A stretch of 64,000 nucleotides of DNA from Thermococcus sp. SY098 (GTDB lineage Archaea; Methanobacteriota_B; Thermococci; Thermococcales; Thermococcaceae). Positions 1 through 10,184 of this stretch are shown here, one piece after another. Location: contig NZ_CP141821.1 of NCBI RefSeq assembly GCF_035621495.1, forward strand, positions 834,760 to 898,759, given 5' to 3'. Each line of letters starts with the position of its first letter. The first letter of the stretch is position 1. The translations under genes were made by a program, and so were the position numbers. The notes under the pieces were generated by a model. It was not told the DNA's origin and ran no database searches. It saw nothing but the letters and a program-made list of their open reading frames with translations.

Positions 1-1
1 C

Positions 2-214
<213 letters not shown>

Positions 215-285
215 TTTTGATCCCAACTTTTAATTTTTAATGCACTTAGGTATCAAAACATTATTAAACTCCAAAAGCCAATTCT

Positions 286-365
286 CTAATGCCCGGGGAG
301 CACCGCCGAAGGCGGAGTCTATGAACTTGGGCGGGTTATTGCCCCCATCACTTCTCGGAAATTAG
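286..365. ncRNA. Possible GC-rich structured RNA
   Basis: Between the deoxyhypusine synthase stop and the convergent aminotransferase gene lies a short GC-rich island in otherwise AT-rich DNA. It has a perfect CCGCC-GAA-GGCGG hairpin (about 302-314) and a second GGGC...GCCC pairing (about 330-346). No open frame explains it. In hyperthermophilic AT-rich archaea such islands are often small RNAs. I find neither clear C/D boxes nor an H/ACA tail, and cannot choose the strand. It could also be a bidirectional terminator region. The rest of 215-446 shows nothing else. Confidence 0.25.
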
Positions 366-446
366 TCTAAAGCTGGATAGACCCCCAAAGTGCCAATAAA
401 TGCATGTAAAAAGCTGAAATTAAAAACGAGAAGAAAAGAAAAGGGC

Positions 447-1694
447 TCACATACCAAGCTCTTCTTTAATTGTCTCAGCAAGCTTTTGGATTCCAATCTT
501 AATCTTCTCTTCGTCAACGTATGTGAAGTTCAAACGCATTGTGTTCTTGACATCTCTGTACGCAAAGAACGCCTCTCCTGGGACATAGGCAACTCCTTTT
601 GCAACTGCCTTTTCAAGCATCTTCTTTGTGTCAATGCTTTCTGGAACCGTTGCCCAGACGAACATGCCACCCTCAGGTTTTGTCCACTTAACCCCCTCTG
701 GCATGTAGTCCTCAAGGGCGTCAAGCATTGCGTCCCTCTTTGGCTTGTAGAACTTTATTATCCTCGGTATGTGCTTTTCCAAGAGCCCCTTTTCAAGGAA
801 CTTCCATGCAATAACCTGACCAAATGGATTTGTACAGAGATCGACTGCCTGTTTGGCAATCTCAATCTTCCTTATGAAGTGCGGCTCCCCTGCTATCCAG
901 CCGAGTCTAAATCCTGGAGCAAGAATCTTTGAGAATGTTCCAAAGTAGAATACCCTTCCCTCGGTGTCAAACTTCTTTATCGGTGGAACTGGTTTGCCTG
1001 AGTAACGGAGCTCACCATATGGATCATCCTCAATGACCAAGAAGTCATATTCACTTGCAAGCTCTACAAGGTACTTTCTTCTCTCTTCGCTCATTGTTAC
1101 ACCTGCTGGGTTCTGGAATGTTGGAACAGTGTAAACAAACTTAACCTTCTTATTCTCTGCTTTGAGTTTTCTCAGTTTTTCTTCAAGAAGGTCAACCCTC
1201 ATTCCCTCATCGTCAAGGGGGATCTGAATGAAGTTCGGCTCATAGTACTTGAAGGCATTTAAAGCTGCTAAATATGTTGGCGCTTCAACAACTATCAAGT
1301 CTCCAGGATTAATGAAGGTCCTTCCAATTAGATCCAAAGCTTGCTGTGAGCCAGAGACAACCATTATATCCACTTTTGAAATCGGGATTCCGTATCTATC
1401 CCGTAACCACTCTGCGATTTTAAGCCTTAATGGGGTGAACCCCTTTGTTGTCCCGTACTGTAAAGCCTTATCGGCATGCTCCTCAATGACTTCTTGAGCA
1501 ATCTGCTTAATTTCCTCCTTTGGAAACGTTGCGGGGTTAGGTAATCCTCCCGCCATAGAGATTACATCAGAAGTCTCAACGAGCTTTAAAAGCTCTCTAA
1601 TTTCAGATGCTTTCATCTGCAAAGCTTTTTCTGAGAAGTAACTCTCATAATCCAGTACTTTGGATTCCAACTTTTTTTGAAGCATCTCTTCCAT
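447..1694 (-). CDS. PLP-dependent class I aminotransferase (LysN/KAT-II-like)
   Basis: This is a 415-residue fold-type I aminotransferase. The PLP lysine lies in F-G-T-F-S-K-I-L-A-P-G-F-R, with earlier motifs ISMAGGLPNPATFP (substrate-binding N-terminal segment), SGSQQALD, EDDPYGELRYSG (the PLP-contacting Asp/Tyr region) and a C-terminal R-L-N-F-T. This pattern matches the archaeal 2-aminoadipate/aromatic/kynurenine aminotransferase group. Such enzymes pass amino groups from amino acids to 2-oxoglutarate and supply 2-oxo acids to ferredoxin oxidoreductases such as IOR at 14 kb. The ATG at 1694 is preceded by GGGGGT at suitable spacing. Substrate cannot be fixed from sequence. Confidence 0.85.
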   Translation of the reverse strand: MEEMLQKKLESKVLDYESYFSEKALQMKASEIRELLKLVETSDVISMAGGLPNPATFPKEEIKQIAQEVIEEHADKALQYGTTKGFTPLRLKIAEWLRDRYGIPISKVDIMVVSGSQQALDLIGRTFINPGDLIVVEAPTYLAALNAFKYYEPNFIQIPLDDEGMRVDLLEEKLRKLKAENKKVKFVYTVPTFQNPAGVTMSEERRKYLVELASEYDFLVIEDDPYGELRYSGKPVPPIKKFDTEGRVFYFGTFSKILAPGFRLGWIAGEPHFIRKIEIAKQAVDLCTNPFGQVIAWKFLEKGLLEKHIPRIIKFYKPKRDAMLDALEDYMPEGVKWTKPEGGMFVWATVPESIDTKKMLEKAVAKGVAYVPGEAFFAYRDVKNTMRLNFTYVDEEKIKIGIQKLAETIKEELGM

Positions 1695-1717
1695 AGTATA
1701 ACCCCCACTTTGTTATG

Positions 1718-1755
1718 ATGTACAAATTTGAACATATCCCCAGTTTTATACATGG
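1718..1755 (-). promoter_or_regulatory. Aminotransferase promoter with near-perfect palindrome
   Basis: An 18-bp inverted repeat, ATGTACAAATTTGAACAT (1718-1735), has eight of nine base pairs matched. It lies just upstream of the aminotransferase start, in the expected transcription-start region. The TATA element on the minus strand (GTATAAAAC) lies at about 1746-1754. A protein bound here would block initiation. Related half-sites (GTACAT 1845, GAACAT 1865, ATGTAC 1873) continue toward the divergent gene. The operator role is inferred. Confidence 0.5.
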
Positions 1756-1926
1756 AAAACTTTGTGGCGATTAAATATAAAGCTTTCGGCATTGGTCGTG
1801 AATGCCTTTTATGTTTGTAAAGAAAAAAGTGATCTTTTTTTTAAGTACATCAAAGTCCCATTACGAACATCAATGTACAGAAAAAGTGAAGAGAGTGCAA
1901 ATATAAAAAGTGCTGGTCAAAGGGTG

Positions 1927-1938
1927 AAATATATAAAG
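1927..1938 (+). promoter_or_regulatory. TATA box of ribose-1,5-bisphosphate isomerase gene
   Basis: ATATATAAAG at 1929-1938 lies about 50 nt before the start codon. A purine-rich BRE-like stretch precedes it and GGAGGGAG follows as ribosome binding site just before the ATG at 1983. The spacing predicts transcription starting near 1958-1962. The 1739-1926 stretch holds an A/T hairpin (AAAAAAG-TGAT-CTTTTTT, about 1823-1841) and the ACAT half-sites, but no convincing gene. Confidence 0.55.
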
Positions 1939-1955
1939 CCCCACGAGAAAAATAA

Positions 1956-2951
<996 letters not shown>

Positions 2952-3014
2952 CTCCATTATTTTCTTTATTTACATCAGTTCTCAGAACAAATAAAGAGAC
3001 AAGAAAAGAAAAAC

Positions 3015-3695
3015 TCAGGGTTTTCTGACCACAAAGAGTGCATGGTCTTTTTCATATGGCTCCAGAGAAATGCGCTCAACAATCTCAAAGTACTCGCTCA
3101 GCTCTTCCTCAACCATCTTGAAGACTTCTTCTGGCTCCTTCGTAACGTCAATGCTTCTGCTCTTAACGGCGATCATTCCATACCCTCCGCTCTTGAGGTA
3201 AGCCTTTGCATTATCAATCAAGATTTTTGCCTGAGTTGGCTGGGCAACGTCCTCAAAGATAACATCAACCTTCGTAACCAACGCTCTGTATTCTTCAGGC
3301 TTCGTGGCATCTCCAAGGATTGGAACTATGTTCCTTCTCTCCTCAACAATTGGAACTAATTCCCTCAGAACCCTTGGTGAGAACTCAATTCCAAATATCT
3401 TGCCTTCCCATCCAACGATGTCGCTCACGTGAGAAGCAGTTGTACCGCTTGCAATCCCCAAATAGAGAACGCTCATCCCAGGTTTAATTGGGAAGTTCTT
3501 TAATCCATTCATAATTGCAGCAGCAAGCTTTGATCTCCTTGGGTTCCAGATTCTATATTCTTCCCCTTCCCACTTCACTATACGCTCGCCGTAAACCTTC
3601 TGTCCCGGAACTAAATTCTTGGTTGCGATTTTCTCGCTTCCATCTTCATCAATGAATACGTAAACGCCAGGGAATTTGTGCTTTTTAATCTTCAT
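3015..3695 (-). CDS. flpA: Fibrillarin-like rRNA/tRNA 2'-O-methyltransferase
   Basis: The 226 residues carry the fibrillarin SAM-binding motif [16 protein letters not shown] near residue 75, G-I-E-F-S-P-R, the [10 protein letters not shown] block and the conserved K-S-R-S-I-D-V. It is the methyltransferase subunit of the box C/D sRNP, guided by sRNAs to rRNA and tRNA. It lies five bases behind nop5 on the same strand, the usual archaeal operon. GGAGGTGAGG precedes the ATG at 3695. Confidence 0.97.
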   Translation of the reverse strand: MKIKKHKFPGVYVFIDEDGSEKIATKNLVPGQKVYGERIVKWEGEEYRIWNPRRSKLAAAIMNGLKNFPIKPGMSVLYLGIASGTTASHVSDIVGWEGKIFGIEFSPRVLRELVPIVEERRNIVPILGDATKPEEYRALVTKVDVIFEDVAQPTQAKILIDNAKAYLKSGGYGMIAVKSRSIDVTKEPEEVFKMVEEELSEYFEIVERISLEPYEKDHALFVVRKP

Positions 3696-3700
3696 CTACC

Positions 3701-4942
3701 TCACCTCCTTCTCTTACCTTTCTCCTTTTTGCCTTTGAACTTCTTTCCTTTTTCCTTCCCCTTGAACTTTTTGCCCCTCTTGAACTTCTCTTTCTTTTTC
3801 TTCTTTGGTTTTTCCTTTCTCTTTGGCGGGTTCGGATACTTCTCTTTAATTTCTTTGATCCTTGCCTCAAGCTCTTTCTTCAGTTCCTCAGCTATGTACT
3901 CACCCGAGAAGTAGTCCACACGAGCGGCGATGGCTAACTTACCAGCCAATGCCCTTGCAATTTTACCCCTTTGCCACCATGGAGACTTGTTAATTGCTGG
4001 ATACTGGTAGATAACACCGTGCTTTGGCGGCTTTGCACCAGTCCTTAAGTGCCTGAAGAGAGCTTTTTCAGCACCAAGAACCTGGATTGTTGATGACGGC
4101 ATCATTGCCAGCTCCTTCAACCCGCCAGCCAAGCTTATCAAACGAGCGGCAAGCTTTGCACCAACGAGACCCTTGAGGTTAGGTGCAACATCATCCATCG
4201 CCCTGTCAATGTAGTCTTCAATCTCTTCTCTAAGCTTGTAAAGGTCATCGATTTCTTTAGCAAAATCTTGAATTATTTTGATGTCCTTTTCATCCATCCA
4301 TGCACCCATGGTCTTTTCCTTAGCCTTGAGAATTCTCTCAATTTTGCCCTCGCTAAAGCCGAGCTTTTCAAGGTTCTCTTTAGTTACATTCTCCCTATGC
4401 CCTATGTTCTTAACAAAAGCAACATACTGCGGGTGCTTTGGTAAGATCTCATCAAGCTCTGGGAAGTGAAGTGAATACCACTCCCTAAGCCTTGAGACGA
4501 GCAGGTTTATGACCTTGTCAATGTCATCCAAAGCTTCAATTGCTTGAATCACCATCTTGTCCCTTGCTCCGCTCTGCTCCTGAATCCTCAAACGAGTCAA
4601 AGCTACACCAACAGAATAATAGCGCTCAAACCATTCCCTACCAAGAAACTCTTCTGGCTTCTCTCTAAGTATTTCTCCAGCCAAATTTGGGAATTCCGCA
4701 TCTGCATTAAAGCCAAGCTCTTTTGCTTTTCTGCTTAAATCTGGATGCTCAAAAATAAACTCCTCATAACCTTTCTCTTTAAGCTCTTCAAGAAATGCTA
4801 TTAGATCATCAGTAATCTCACCAGATAAGAGTTTATCCAGGGCTATCTCAGGCTTTTCTCTGTACTCTCTCTTGGCGATTAGGTTGCCGCTCTCATCAAA
4901 GGCATAAATCCCCTGAACGTTTTCGCTTATGTAAGCTTTCAT
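3701..4942 (-). CDS. nop5: Nop5/Nop56-58 box C/D sRNP core protein
   Basis: This is a 413-residue Nop-domain protein. It has an N-terminal fibrillarin-binding domain, a central coiled coil, and the Nop domain with the G-A-x-K-A-L-F-R-H-L and P-K-H-G-V-I-Y-Q-Y-P signatures (about residues 290-320). A roughly 50-residue KEK/KRR tail may add RNA affinity. It bridges L7Ae-bound sRNA to fibrillarin, encoded directly downstream. ATG 4942 is preferred over upstream codons because GGTGATG sits just before it. The long polypurine tail on the minus strand produces spurious frames on the other strand. Confidence 0.96.
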   Translation of the reverse strand: MKAYISENVQGIYAFDESGNLIAKREYREKPEIALDKLLSGEITDDLIAFLEELKEKGYEEFIFEHPDLSRKAKELGFNADAEFPNLAGEILREKPEEFLGREWFERYYSVGVALTRLRIQEQSGARDKMVIQAIEALDDIDKVINLLVSRLREWYSLHFPELDEILPKHPQYVAFVKNIGHRENVTKENLEKLGFSEGKIERILKAKEKTMGAWMDEKDIKIIQDFAKEIDDLYKLREEIEDYIDRAMDDVAPNLKGLVGAKLAARLISLAGGLKELAMMPSSTIQVLGAEKALFRHLRTGAKPPKHGVIYQYPAINKSPWWQRGKIARALAGKLAIAARVDYFSGEYIAEELKKELEARIKEIKEKYPNPPKRKEKPKKKKKEKFKRGKKFKGKEKGKKFKGKKEKGKRRR

Positions 4943-5108
4943 CAGCATCACCTTTTATCATTTTGCTAAAGAAATATAAAAGGATTGAGCTTTTAAACCT
5001 AAGCTTCTGAGCTTGGGAAAACTTTCACCACTTTAGAATACTGTTAAAAACCAAAGGTTGAACAAAGCCTTTTATACTGTAGTTTTCTATTTGTAAATGG
5101 TGGTATTC

Positions 5109-5525
5109 ATGCCCACGATTAAGGTTTCCGTAATAGGTGAAAGCGTTTCTCCAACAAGAATGATAGTCAAAGGAAAGAAAACTGAATACATTGTTGATAA
5201 AGATGAGTCAAGCCCCCTTGAATACATTTTAGCAGCATTTGCAGGTTGCATAAACATTGTTGGGTTTATGGTTGCAAAAGATATGAACCTTGATATAGAA
5301 AAAATCATCGTTGAAATTAGTGGAAAGCTCAATACAGACAAGCTCATGGGCAAAAACGTTGAAGATAGAGCGGGATATAAGGAGATTAAAGTCAAAGTCA
5401 AGGTTCAAGGGAACGTCGAAGAGGGGAAGCTCAAAGAATGGGTTGCCAAAGTTGAAGAGAGGTGTCCAATAGGAGACAACATAATGAACGAAACCCCCGT
5501 TTGTGTTGAAGTCGAAAAAGCTTAG
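5109..5525 (+). CDS. OsmC/Ohr family protein
   Basis: The 138-residue protein has the OsmC fold pattern: an N-terminal beta region, F-A-G-C-I-N-I-V with the first redox cysteine, and V-E-E-R-C-P-I-G-D-N with the second. OsmC-like proteins are thiol peroxidases for organic hydroperoxides or related thiol chemistry. GGTGGT directly before ATG 5109 favours that start over a codon 12 bases upstream, and a TATA-like TTTTATACT lies near 5071. It appears monocistronic. The physiological substrate is unknown. Confidence 0.85.
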   Translation: MPTIKVSVIGESVSPTRMIVKGKKTEYIVDKDESSPLEYILAAFAGCINIVGFMVAKDMNLDIEKIIVEISGKLNTDKLMGKNVEDRAGYKEIKVKVKVQGNVEEGKLKEWVAKVEERCPIGDNIMNETPVCVEVEKA

Positions 5526-5568
5526 CTCTTTTCTTTTTCATTATAAAAAATTTAAAGAGAAAACAATT

Positions 5569-6246
5569 TCAGTCCTTTGTTGGCAGATGAGGAATAATCC
5601 AGCTTAAAAAGCTGTCTAAGCTCCTTGTTTGAATATAAAGAGTCCCTGTTCCATAGAACTCCGCAACCAAACCTTCCCCACTTAGGAAGGTACTTTTTAA
5701 TCCACCTACCCTTTTAACCCTGAAGTCTAATCCTTCGCTGAATGCAACCAAATGGCCCGTGTCAATTATGAAGCGTTCATTGTTCAGCTCAACTTTTTGA
5801 ATTGCCCCATAGCTTGAAAGGAACACAACACCGCTTCCAGTCATTTTCAGGAGGAACAAACCTTCTCTGGCAAAAAATGTCTTTGCGCCCCCCCATTTTG
5901 TATCAATCTTTATATCTGCTGAACTTGCCAAAAATGCCCCGCTCTGAGCATATAATGTTCCGTCAATCTCAAAAGCTTCGATGTCTCCGGGATAAGGCGG
6001 TGCAAATCCCACTTTTCCCCTATCTCTTTCAGCTTTAAATATATTTATGAAAAAGCTTTCCCCAGCCAAAAGAGATCTCTTAAGTGCTCCAAAAATACCA
6101 CCTTTTGCCTTCGTTTCCATCTTAATGCTGGGACTCATAAACACCATAGCCCCCGCTTCCGCTTGCACTGCTTCTCCCCTTTCCAGCTCAACTTCAACTA
6201 AGCTAAAACTTGGTCTATGCTTTATCTCATACCTCACAAGGGTCAC
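5569..6246 (-). CDS. AIM24/TIGR00266 family protein
   Basis: The 225-residue all-beta protein starts Y-E-I-K-H-R-P-S-F-S-L-V-E-V and continues with Q-A-E-A-G-A-M-V-F-M, G-G-I-F-G-A-L-K-R and a glycine-rich barrel repeat, typical of the TIGR00266 (AIM24-like) family. No catalytic residue pattern or membrane helix is seen, and the biochemical role of the family is unsettled. Upstream, a near-palindromic GTGGTATATATCAC (about 6267-6280) serves as its minus-strand TATA region. Confidence 0.75.
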   Translation of the reverse strand: MTLVRYEIKHRPSFSLVEVELERGEAVQAEAGAMVFMSPSIKMETKAKGGIFGALKRSLLAGESFFINIFKAERDRGKVGFAPPYPGDIEAFEIDGTLYAQSGAFLASSADIKIDTKWGGAKTFFAREGLFLLKMTGSGVVFLSSYGAIQKVELNNERFIIDTGHLVAFSEGLDFRVKRVGGLKSTFLSGEGLVAEFYGTGTLYIQTRSLDSFLSWIIPHLPTKD

Positions 6247-6392
6247 CTAAAATTTAACTATGAGTGGTGGTATATATCACTTCCTATCGCCAATTGACGA
6301 AAAACAATTGACCTTTTACCGAAAGACTTTTATAACTCCCCCTTCTACTTCCCAGAGAACATTTAGGTTCAACGCTTTTACAGGTGATGACA

Positions 6393-7445
6393 ATGAAGAG
6401 ACTGCTGAAACCAGCCAAAGAAGTTGGTATTGTTGGATACGGTGCCTATGTACCCATGTTCAGAATTAAAAATGCCGAAATAGGCAGAGTATGGGGGGTA
6501 AATGGATTCCCAATTGAGGAAAAAGCTGTTAACAACCTCGATGAGGATGCATTAACAATAGGGATTGAGGCAGCAAGAAATGCTCTGAAGAGAGCTAAAA
6601 TTGATCCCAAGCTTATTAGAGCAATATGGTTTGGCTCTGAATCAAAACCCTACGCAGTTAAACCTTCTGCAACTGTTATAGCTGAGGCAATTGGGGCAAC
6701 TCCAGATTTAGACGCTGCAGATTTTGAATTTGCTTGTAAAGCTGGAACTGAGGCTTTGCAAGCAGCAATAGGCTTTGTCGGCTCTGGAATGGCAGAGTAT
6801 GCAATGGCCATTGGAGCAGACACTGCTCAGGGGAGACCCGGTGACCATCTTGAATTCACAGCAGCTGCTGGAGGCGCTGCTTTTATCGTCGGGGAAAAGA
6901 GCTCAGAAACCTTGGCATATTTCGAAGGGAGCTACTCCTACGTTACAGACACTCCAGACTTCTGGAGGAGACAGCATGAGCACTATCCAAGACATGGGAA
7001 CAGATTTACCGGTGAGCCAGCTTACTTCCACCATGTGATTAGTGCCGCCAAAGGATTGATGGAAGAGCTGGGTTTGACAGTCAATGATTTCGACTACGCC
7101 GTTTTCCATCAGCCAAATGTAAAGTTTCCGCTCACAGCTGCAAAAATTTTGGGCATTCCAATTGAGAAGGTTAAACCCGGTCTTCTCAGCGGAATAATTG
7201 GTAACACATACAGCGGTGCGACTTTAGTTGGAGTTTCCGCTGTTCTGGACATAGCGAAGCCGGGCGAGAGAATCCTCTGGGTCAGCTTTGGCTCGGGAGC
7301 GGGAAGCGACGCTTTCAGCTTAGTTGTGCAAGATGCAATTGAGGAAAAGAGGGACTTGGCACCAAAAACCTGGGACTACATAAACAGAAAAAAGTACATT
7401 GATTATGCACTGTACGTAAAGCACAGAGGAAAGTTGATAATGTGA
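6393..7445 (+). CDS. Hydroxymethylglutaryl-CoA synthase
   Basis: The archaeal-type HMG-CoA synthase has about 350 residues. Visible motifs are [11 protein letters not shown] near the N-terminus, the catalytic cysteine in [11 protein letters not shown], the His region V-F-H-Q-P-N, and G-N-T-Y-S-G-A. It condenses acetyl-CoA and acetoacetyl-CoA in the mevalonate pathway for isoprenoid lipids. GGTGATG before ATG 6393 selects this start over GTG 6384. A TATA box (CTTTTATAAC) lies at about 6326-6335. It is the first gene of a three-gene operon. Confidence 0.95.
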   Translation: MKRLLKPAKEVGIVGYGAYVPMFRIKNAEIGRVWGVNGFPIEEKAVNNLDEDALTIGIEAARNALKRAKIDPKLIRAIWFGSESKPYAVKPSATVIAEAIGATPDLDAADFEFACKAGTEALQAAIGFVGSGMAEYAMAIGADTAQGRPGDHLEFTAAAGGAAFIVGEKSSETLAYFEGSYSYVTDTPDFWRRQHEHYPRHGNRFTGEPAYFHHVISAAKGLMEELGLTVNDFDYAVFHQPNVKFPLTAAKILGIPIEKVKPGLLSGIIGNTYSGATLVGVSAVLDIAKPGERILWVSFGSGAGSDAFSLVVQDAIEEKRDLAPKTWDYINRKKYIDYALYVKHRGKLIM

Positions 7446-7455
7446 GGTGGTTGAG

Positions 7456-8616
7456 ATGAAGAAGGCTGTAATAATTGGAGTTGGCATGACCCCTGTTGGG
7501 GAGCACTGGAAAACTTCACTTAGAGACTTAGCTGTCGAAGCTTTGCTGAATGCAATGGATGACGCTAACCTTGATAAAGTTGACTCTCTCTATGTGGGAA
7601 ACATGATTTCCGGACCATTCGTTGAACAGGAGAATCTCGGAGCACTTATAGCTGACTGGGCTGGTTTAGGACACATCCCAGCTGTAAAAATTGAAGCCGC
7701 TTGTGCTTCTGGAGGAGCAGCAGTTCAAGAAGGTGCTAAAGCAGTCATGAGCGGTCTTGAAGACGTTGTTGCCGTCGTTGGAGTGGAAAAGATGACTGAT
7801 GCATGGCCAAGTGACGCCACAAGATATTTAGCATATGCCTCTGATGCTGAATGGGAGCTCTTCCACGGAGCGAGCTTTGTAGCTTTAAATGCACTTGTCA
7901 TGCGCTACTATATGCACACATACGGCTATACGGAGGAGGATTTAGCTTTATTCGCTGTTAACGCCCATATAAATGGCGCAAAGAACCCATATGCAATGTT
8001 TAAAAAGCCAATAAAGGTTGAAACTGTGCTTAGGAGCCCATATATAGCTGACCCGCTTAAGCTGTTTGATGCCTCTCCAGTCTGTGATGGTGCCGCCGCT
8101 GTGATAATCACAACTCCCGAAAAAGCTAAGGAGCTTGGAATTCCAAAAGAAAAGTGGGTTGAGATAGCCGGAATGGGGAGGGCAATTGATACAATTAACT
8201 TAGCAAACAGAAAGGAACTACTTAGGCTTAGAGCAGCAGAAGTTGCAGCTCAAAAAGCGTACAAGATGGCAGGAATTGAAGCTAAAGATGTAGATCTCTT
8301 TGAGGTTCACGATGCATTTACTATTATGGCTGCTTTGAGCTTGGAAGCAGTAGGTGCTGCTGAACGTGGCAAAGGTGCCGAATTAGCAAAAGAAGGACAG
8401 ATCGCAATTGATGGCGACTACCCAATCCAGACGATGGGTGGGCTCAAATCAAGGGGACATCCAGTCGGTGCAACGGGAGTTTATCAAACCGTTGAAGCGG
8501 CTTTGCAGCTCAGGGGAGAAGCACCAAATCAAGTGCCCGATGCAGAGATTGCACTAACGCAGAACATTGGAGGAACAGGTTCAAACATAACCGTGACAAT
8601 CCTTAGGAGGGTTTGA
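7456..8616 (+). CDS. Acetyl-CoA C-acetyltransferase (thiolase)
   Basis: The 386-residue archaeal thiolase has the nucleophilic cysteine in I-E-A-A-C-A-S-G-G-A-A, D-A-F-T and the C-terminal G-G-L-K-S-R-G-H-P-V-G-A-T-G. In place of the bacterial C-x-G loop it has N-I-G-G-T-G-S-N, usual for the archaeal clade. It makes acetoacetyl-CoA and passes it to HMG-CoA synthase. GAGGTGG precedes ATG 7456, only ten bases after the previous stop. Confidence 0.95.
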   Translation: MKKAVIIGVGMTPVGEHWKTSLRDLAVEALLNAMDDANLDKVDSLYVGNMISGPFVEQENLGALIADWAGLGHIPAVKIEAACASGGAAVQEGAKAVMSGLEDVVAVVGVEKMTDAWPSDATRYLAYASDAEWELFHGASFVALNALVMRYYMHTYGYTEEDLALFAVNAHINGAKNPYAMFKKPIKVETVLRSPYIADPLKLFDASPVCDGAAAVIITTPEKAKELGIPKEKWVEIAGMGRAIDTINLANRKELLRLRAAEVAAQKAYKMAGIEAKDVDLFEVHDAFTIMAALSLEAVGAAERGKGAELAKEGQIAIDGDYPIQTMGGLKSRGHPVGATGVYQTVEAALQLRGEAPNQVPDAEIALTQNIGGTGSNITVTILRRV

Positions 8617-8618
8617 AA

Positions 8619-9026
8619 ATGGGGAAGCCAATGCAGGTTTCAAGATTTTGGAGGCACTTTAAAGAGAAGTACCGCTTAGTTGGGAGCAAGTGCAAAAAGT
8701 GCGGGAAGATTCACTTCCCTCCAAGACAAGTGTGTAACGAGTGTGGAAGCAGAGAGATGGAGGAGATTCAGCTCAGCGGAAGAGGAAAGGTCATCAGCTG
8801 GACTATTGTGAGAAACCCACCAAGCGGCTTTGAGTATTACAAACCCTATCCTCTGGCATTGATTGAGCTTGAAGAAGGGCCCATAGTCTTAGCACAGCTC
8901 ACAGATGTTGATCCGGAGGAGATTACCTTCGGCATGGAGGTTGAGATGGTCACAAGGAAGATAAGGGAATTTGACGAAGATGGAATAATTCTCTATGGAT
9001 ACAAGTTCAGACCACCGATTAAGTGA
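8619..9026 (+). CDS. DUF35 Zn-ribbon OB-fold protein of thiolase/HMG-CoA synthase complex
   Basis: The 135 residues hold an N-terminal C-K-K-C-G-K...C-N-E-C-G zinc ribbon (about residues 25-45) and a C-terminal OB fold with G-K-V-I-S-W-T-I-V. In archaea this protein scaffolds thiolase and HMG-CoA synthase into a complex that channels acetoacetyl-CoA, shown structurally for a methanogen complex; the gene order here is the same. GGAGG before ATG 8619 supports the start, which abuts the thiolase stop. Confidence 0.93.
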   Translation: MGKPMQVSRFWRHFKEKYRLVGSKCKKCGKIHFPPRQVCNECGSREMEEIQLSGRGKVISWTIVRNPPSGFEYYKPYPLALIELEEGPIVLAQLTDVDPEEITFGMEVEMVTRKIREFDEDGIILYGYKFRPPIK

Positions 9027-9551
9027 TTAACAAGGGATGGCTTGTCTCTTATTCTCTTTTTCTGATTTTCCAGTTTGAACATCTTTAACCATCCTCACCC
9101 AAATTCCGCTCTGCCCAACAACTCTGAAGCCATATTTTTCATAGAATTTAATCGCCTTCTTATTCTTCTCACCAACCCAGAGCTCTATTCTGTCATTGTA
9201 TTTGCTCAAGTAGCAGAGACACTTCTCCATGAGCTTTTTCCCAATGCTCCTACCCTGGTACCGCTTATCAACCACGAACTCATGAATAGCTCCGACAACT
9301 CTCCCCTCATATTTGCTAAACCAGTCTCTATCGCAGACTATAAACCCGACGATTTCATCGCCGATTTTAGCAATAAAAAAGCCATCTCTGGCTTTATCCC
9401 AGCACCACCGTAAATATCTCCGCGCATATCTTCTACCTTCCCCGCCGTACTCCGGCATGTCTTCATAACCTCTCATATAGACATCAACAAGCTTTTCTAA
9501 GAGTTCTTGGTCAAATTTATCCAGCTTTTCTATCTTTACTTCCTCTTCCAT
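9027..9551 (-). CDS. GNAT-family N-acetyltransferase
   Basis: This is a 174-residue Gcn5-related acetyltransferase. The acetyl-CoA loop is in V-V-D-K-R-Y-Q-G-R-S-I-G-K-K-L-M (the Q/RxxGxG/A motif), followed by N-K-K-A-I-K-F-Y-E-K-Y-G-F-R-V-V-G, the conserved C-terminal strand. The substrate is unknown. Its stop directly adjoins the convergent DUF35 stop. GTGATGAG before ATG 9551 is the likely ribosome binding site. Confidence 0.85.
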   Translation of the reverse strand: MEEEVKIEKLDKFDQELLEKLVDVYMRGYEDMPEYGGEGRRYARRYLRWCWDKARDGFFIAKIGDEIVGFIVCDRDWFSKYEGRVVGAIHEFVVDKRYQGRSIGKKLMEKCLCYLSKYNDRIELWVGEKNKKAIKFYEKYGFRVVGQSGIWVRMVKDVQTGKSEKENKRQAIPC

Positions 9552-9641
9552 ACTCATCACTATTAAGTTAAGAGATGGGCTTAAAAAGCATAGGGTTTTT
9601 ATGGTTTGAGGGAGAGAATAGAGCAGGAGAAGGTGGTTTTA

Positions 9642-10175
9642 ATGGGAAAGGCAAAGCCAAAAATTTGCGAAGTTTGCGGTGCTGAAATCAGAGGACAGGG
9701 GCACACTGTAAAAATTGAAGGTGCAGAGCTCTTAGTTTGCTCTAACTGTTACAGAAAATATGGAAGAAAGAAGCCTGGAACGTTCAGCATAATGCCAACT
9801 GGAAGAGAACCGAGAAGGACATACAAACCAAAACCAAGACCTCAGAAAAGACCCTACCGGGAAAGACCTCTCTATACCGAGGATATTGTTGAGGATTACG
9901 CTGAGAGAGTTTACCAAGCGATACAGAAGAGTAAGATGAGTTATGAAGAGCTTTCCCATAAAGTGGGACTTTCTGTCAACGTACTTAGGAGAATCGCCCA
10001 CGGCGAGTACATGCCAACCATTGAGGAAGCCAAAAAGCTGGAGAGATACTTCAAGATAAAGCTCATTGAAAGAGTGGAAGAAGTGCATGAGGAAAAGATC
10101 AGCATACCCAAGGATTATGAGCCAACACTCGGTGACATTGCGAGGATAAAGATCAAGAAGAAAAAGAAGAAATGA
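9642..10175 (+). CDS. mbf1: Multiprotein bridging factor 1 (Zn ribbon + HTH)
   Basis: The 177-residue archaeal MBF1 has an N-terminal C-E-V-C-G-A-E-I zinc ribbon with a second C-x2-N-C-Y pair, then a basic linker rich in K/R/P. A Cro/C1-type helix-turn-helix follows (Y-E-E-L-S-H-K-V-G-L-S-V-N-V-L-R-R-I), then a lysine-rich tail. In eukaryotes MBF1 bridges activators and TBP; archaeal MBF1 associates with ribosomes. AGGTGG before ATG 9642 rejects the longer TTG-initiated frame. TBP is encoded about 0.7 kb downstream. Confidence 0.92.
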   Translation: MGKAKPKICEVCGAEIRGQGHTVKIEGAELLVCSNCYRKYGRKKPGTFSIMPTGREPRRTYKPKPRPQKRPYRERPLYTEDIVEDYAERVYQAIQKSKMSYEELSHKVGLSVNVLRRIAHGEYMPTIEEAKKLERYFKIKLIERVEEVHEEKISIPKDYEPTLGDIARIKIKKKKKK

Positions 10176-10184
10176 GGGAACATT

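Noticed and set aside
390-932. 180-codon frame on the plus strand
   Set aside because: It lies opposite the aminotransferase, has no ribosome binding site and no recognisable domain; a shadow of the real gene.
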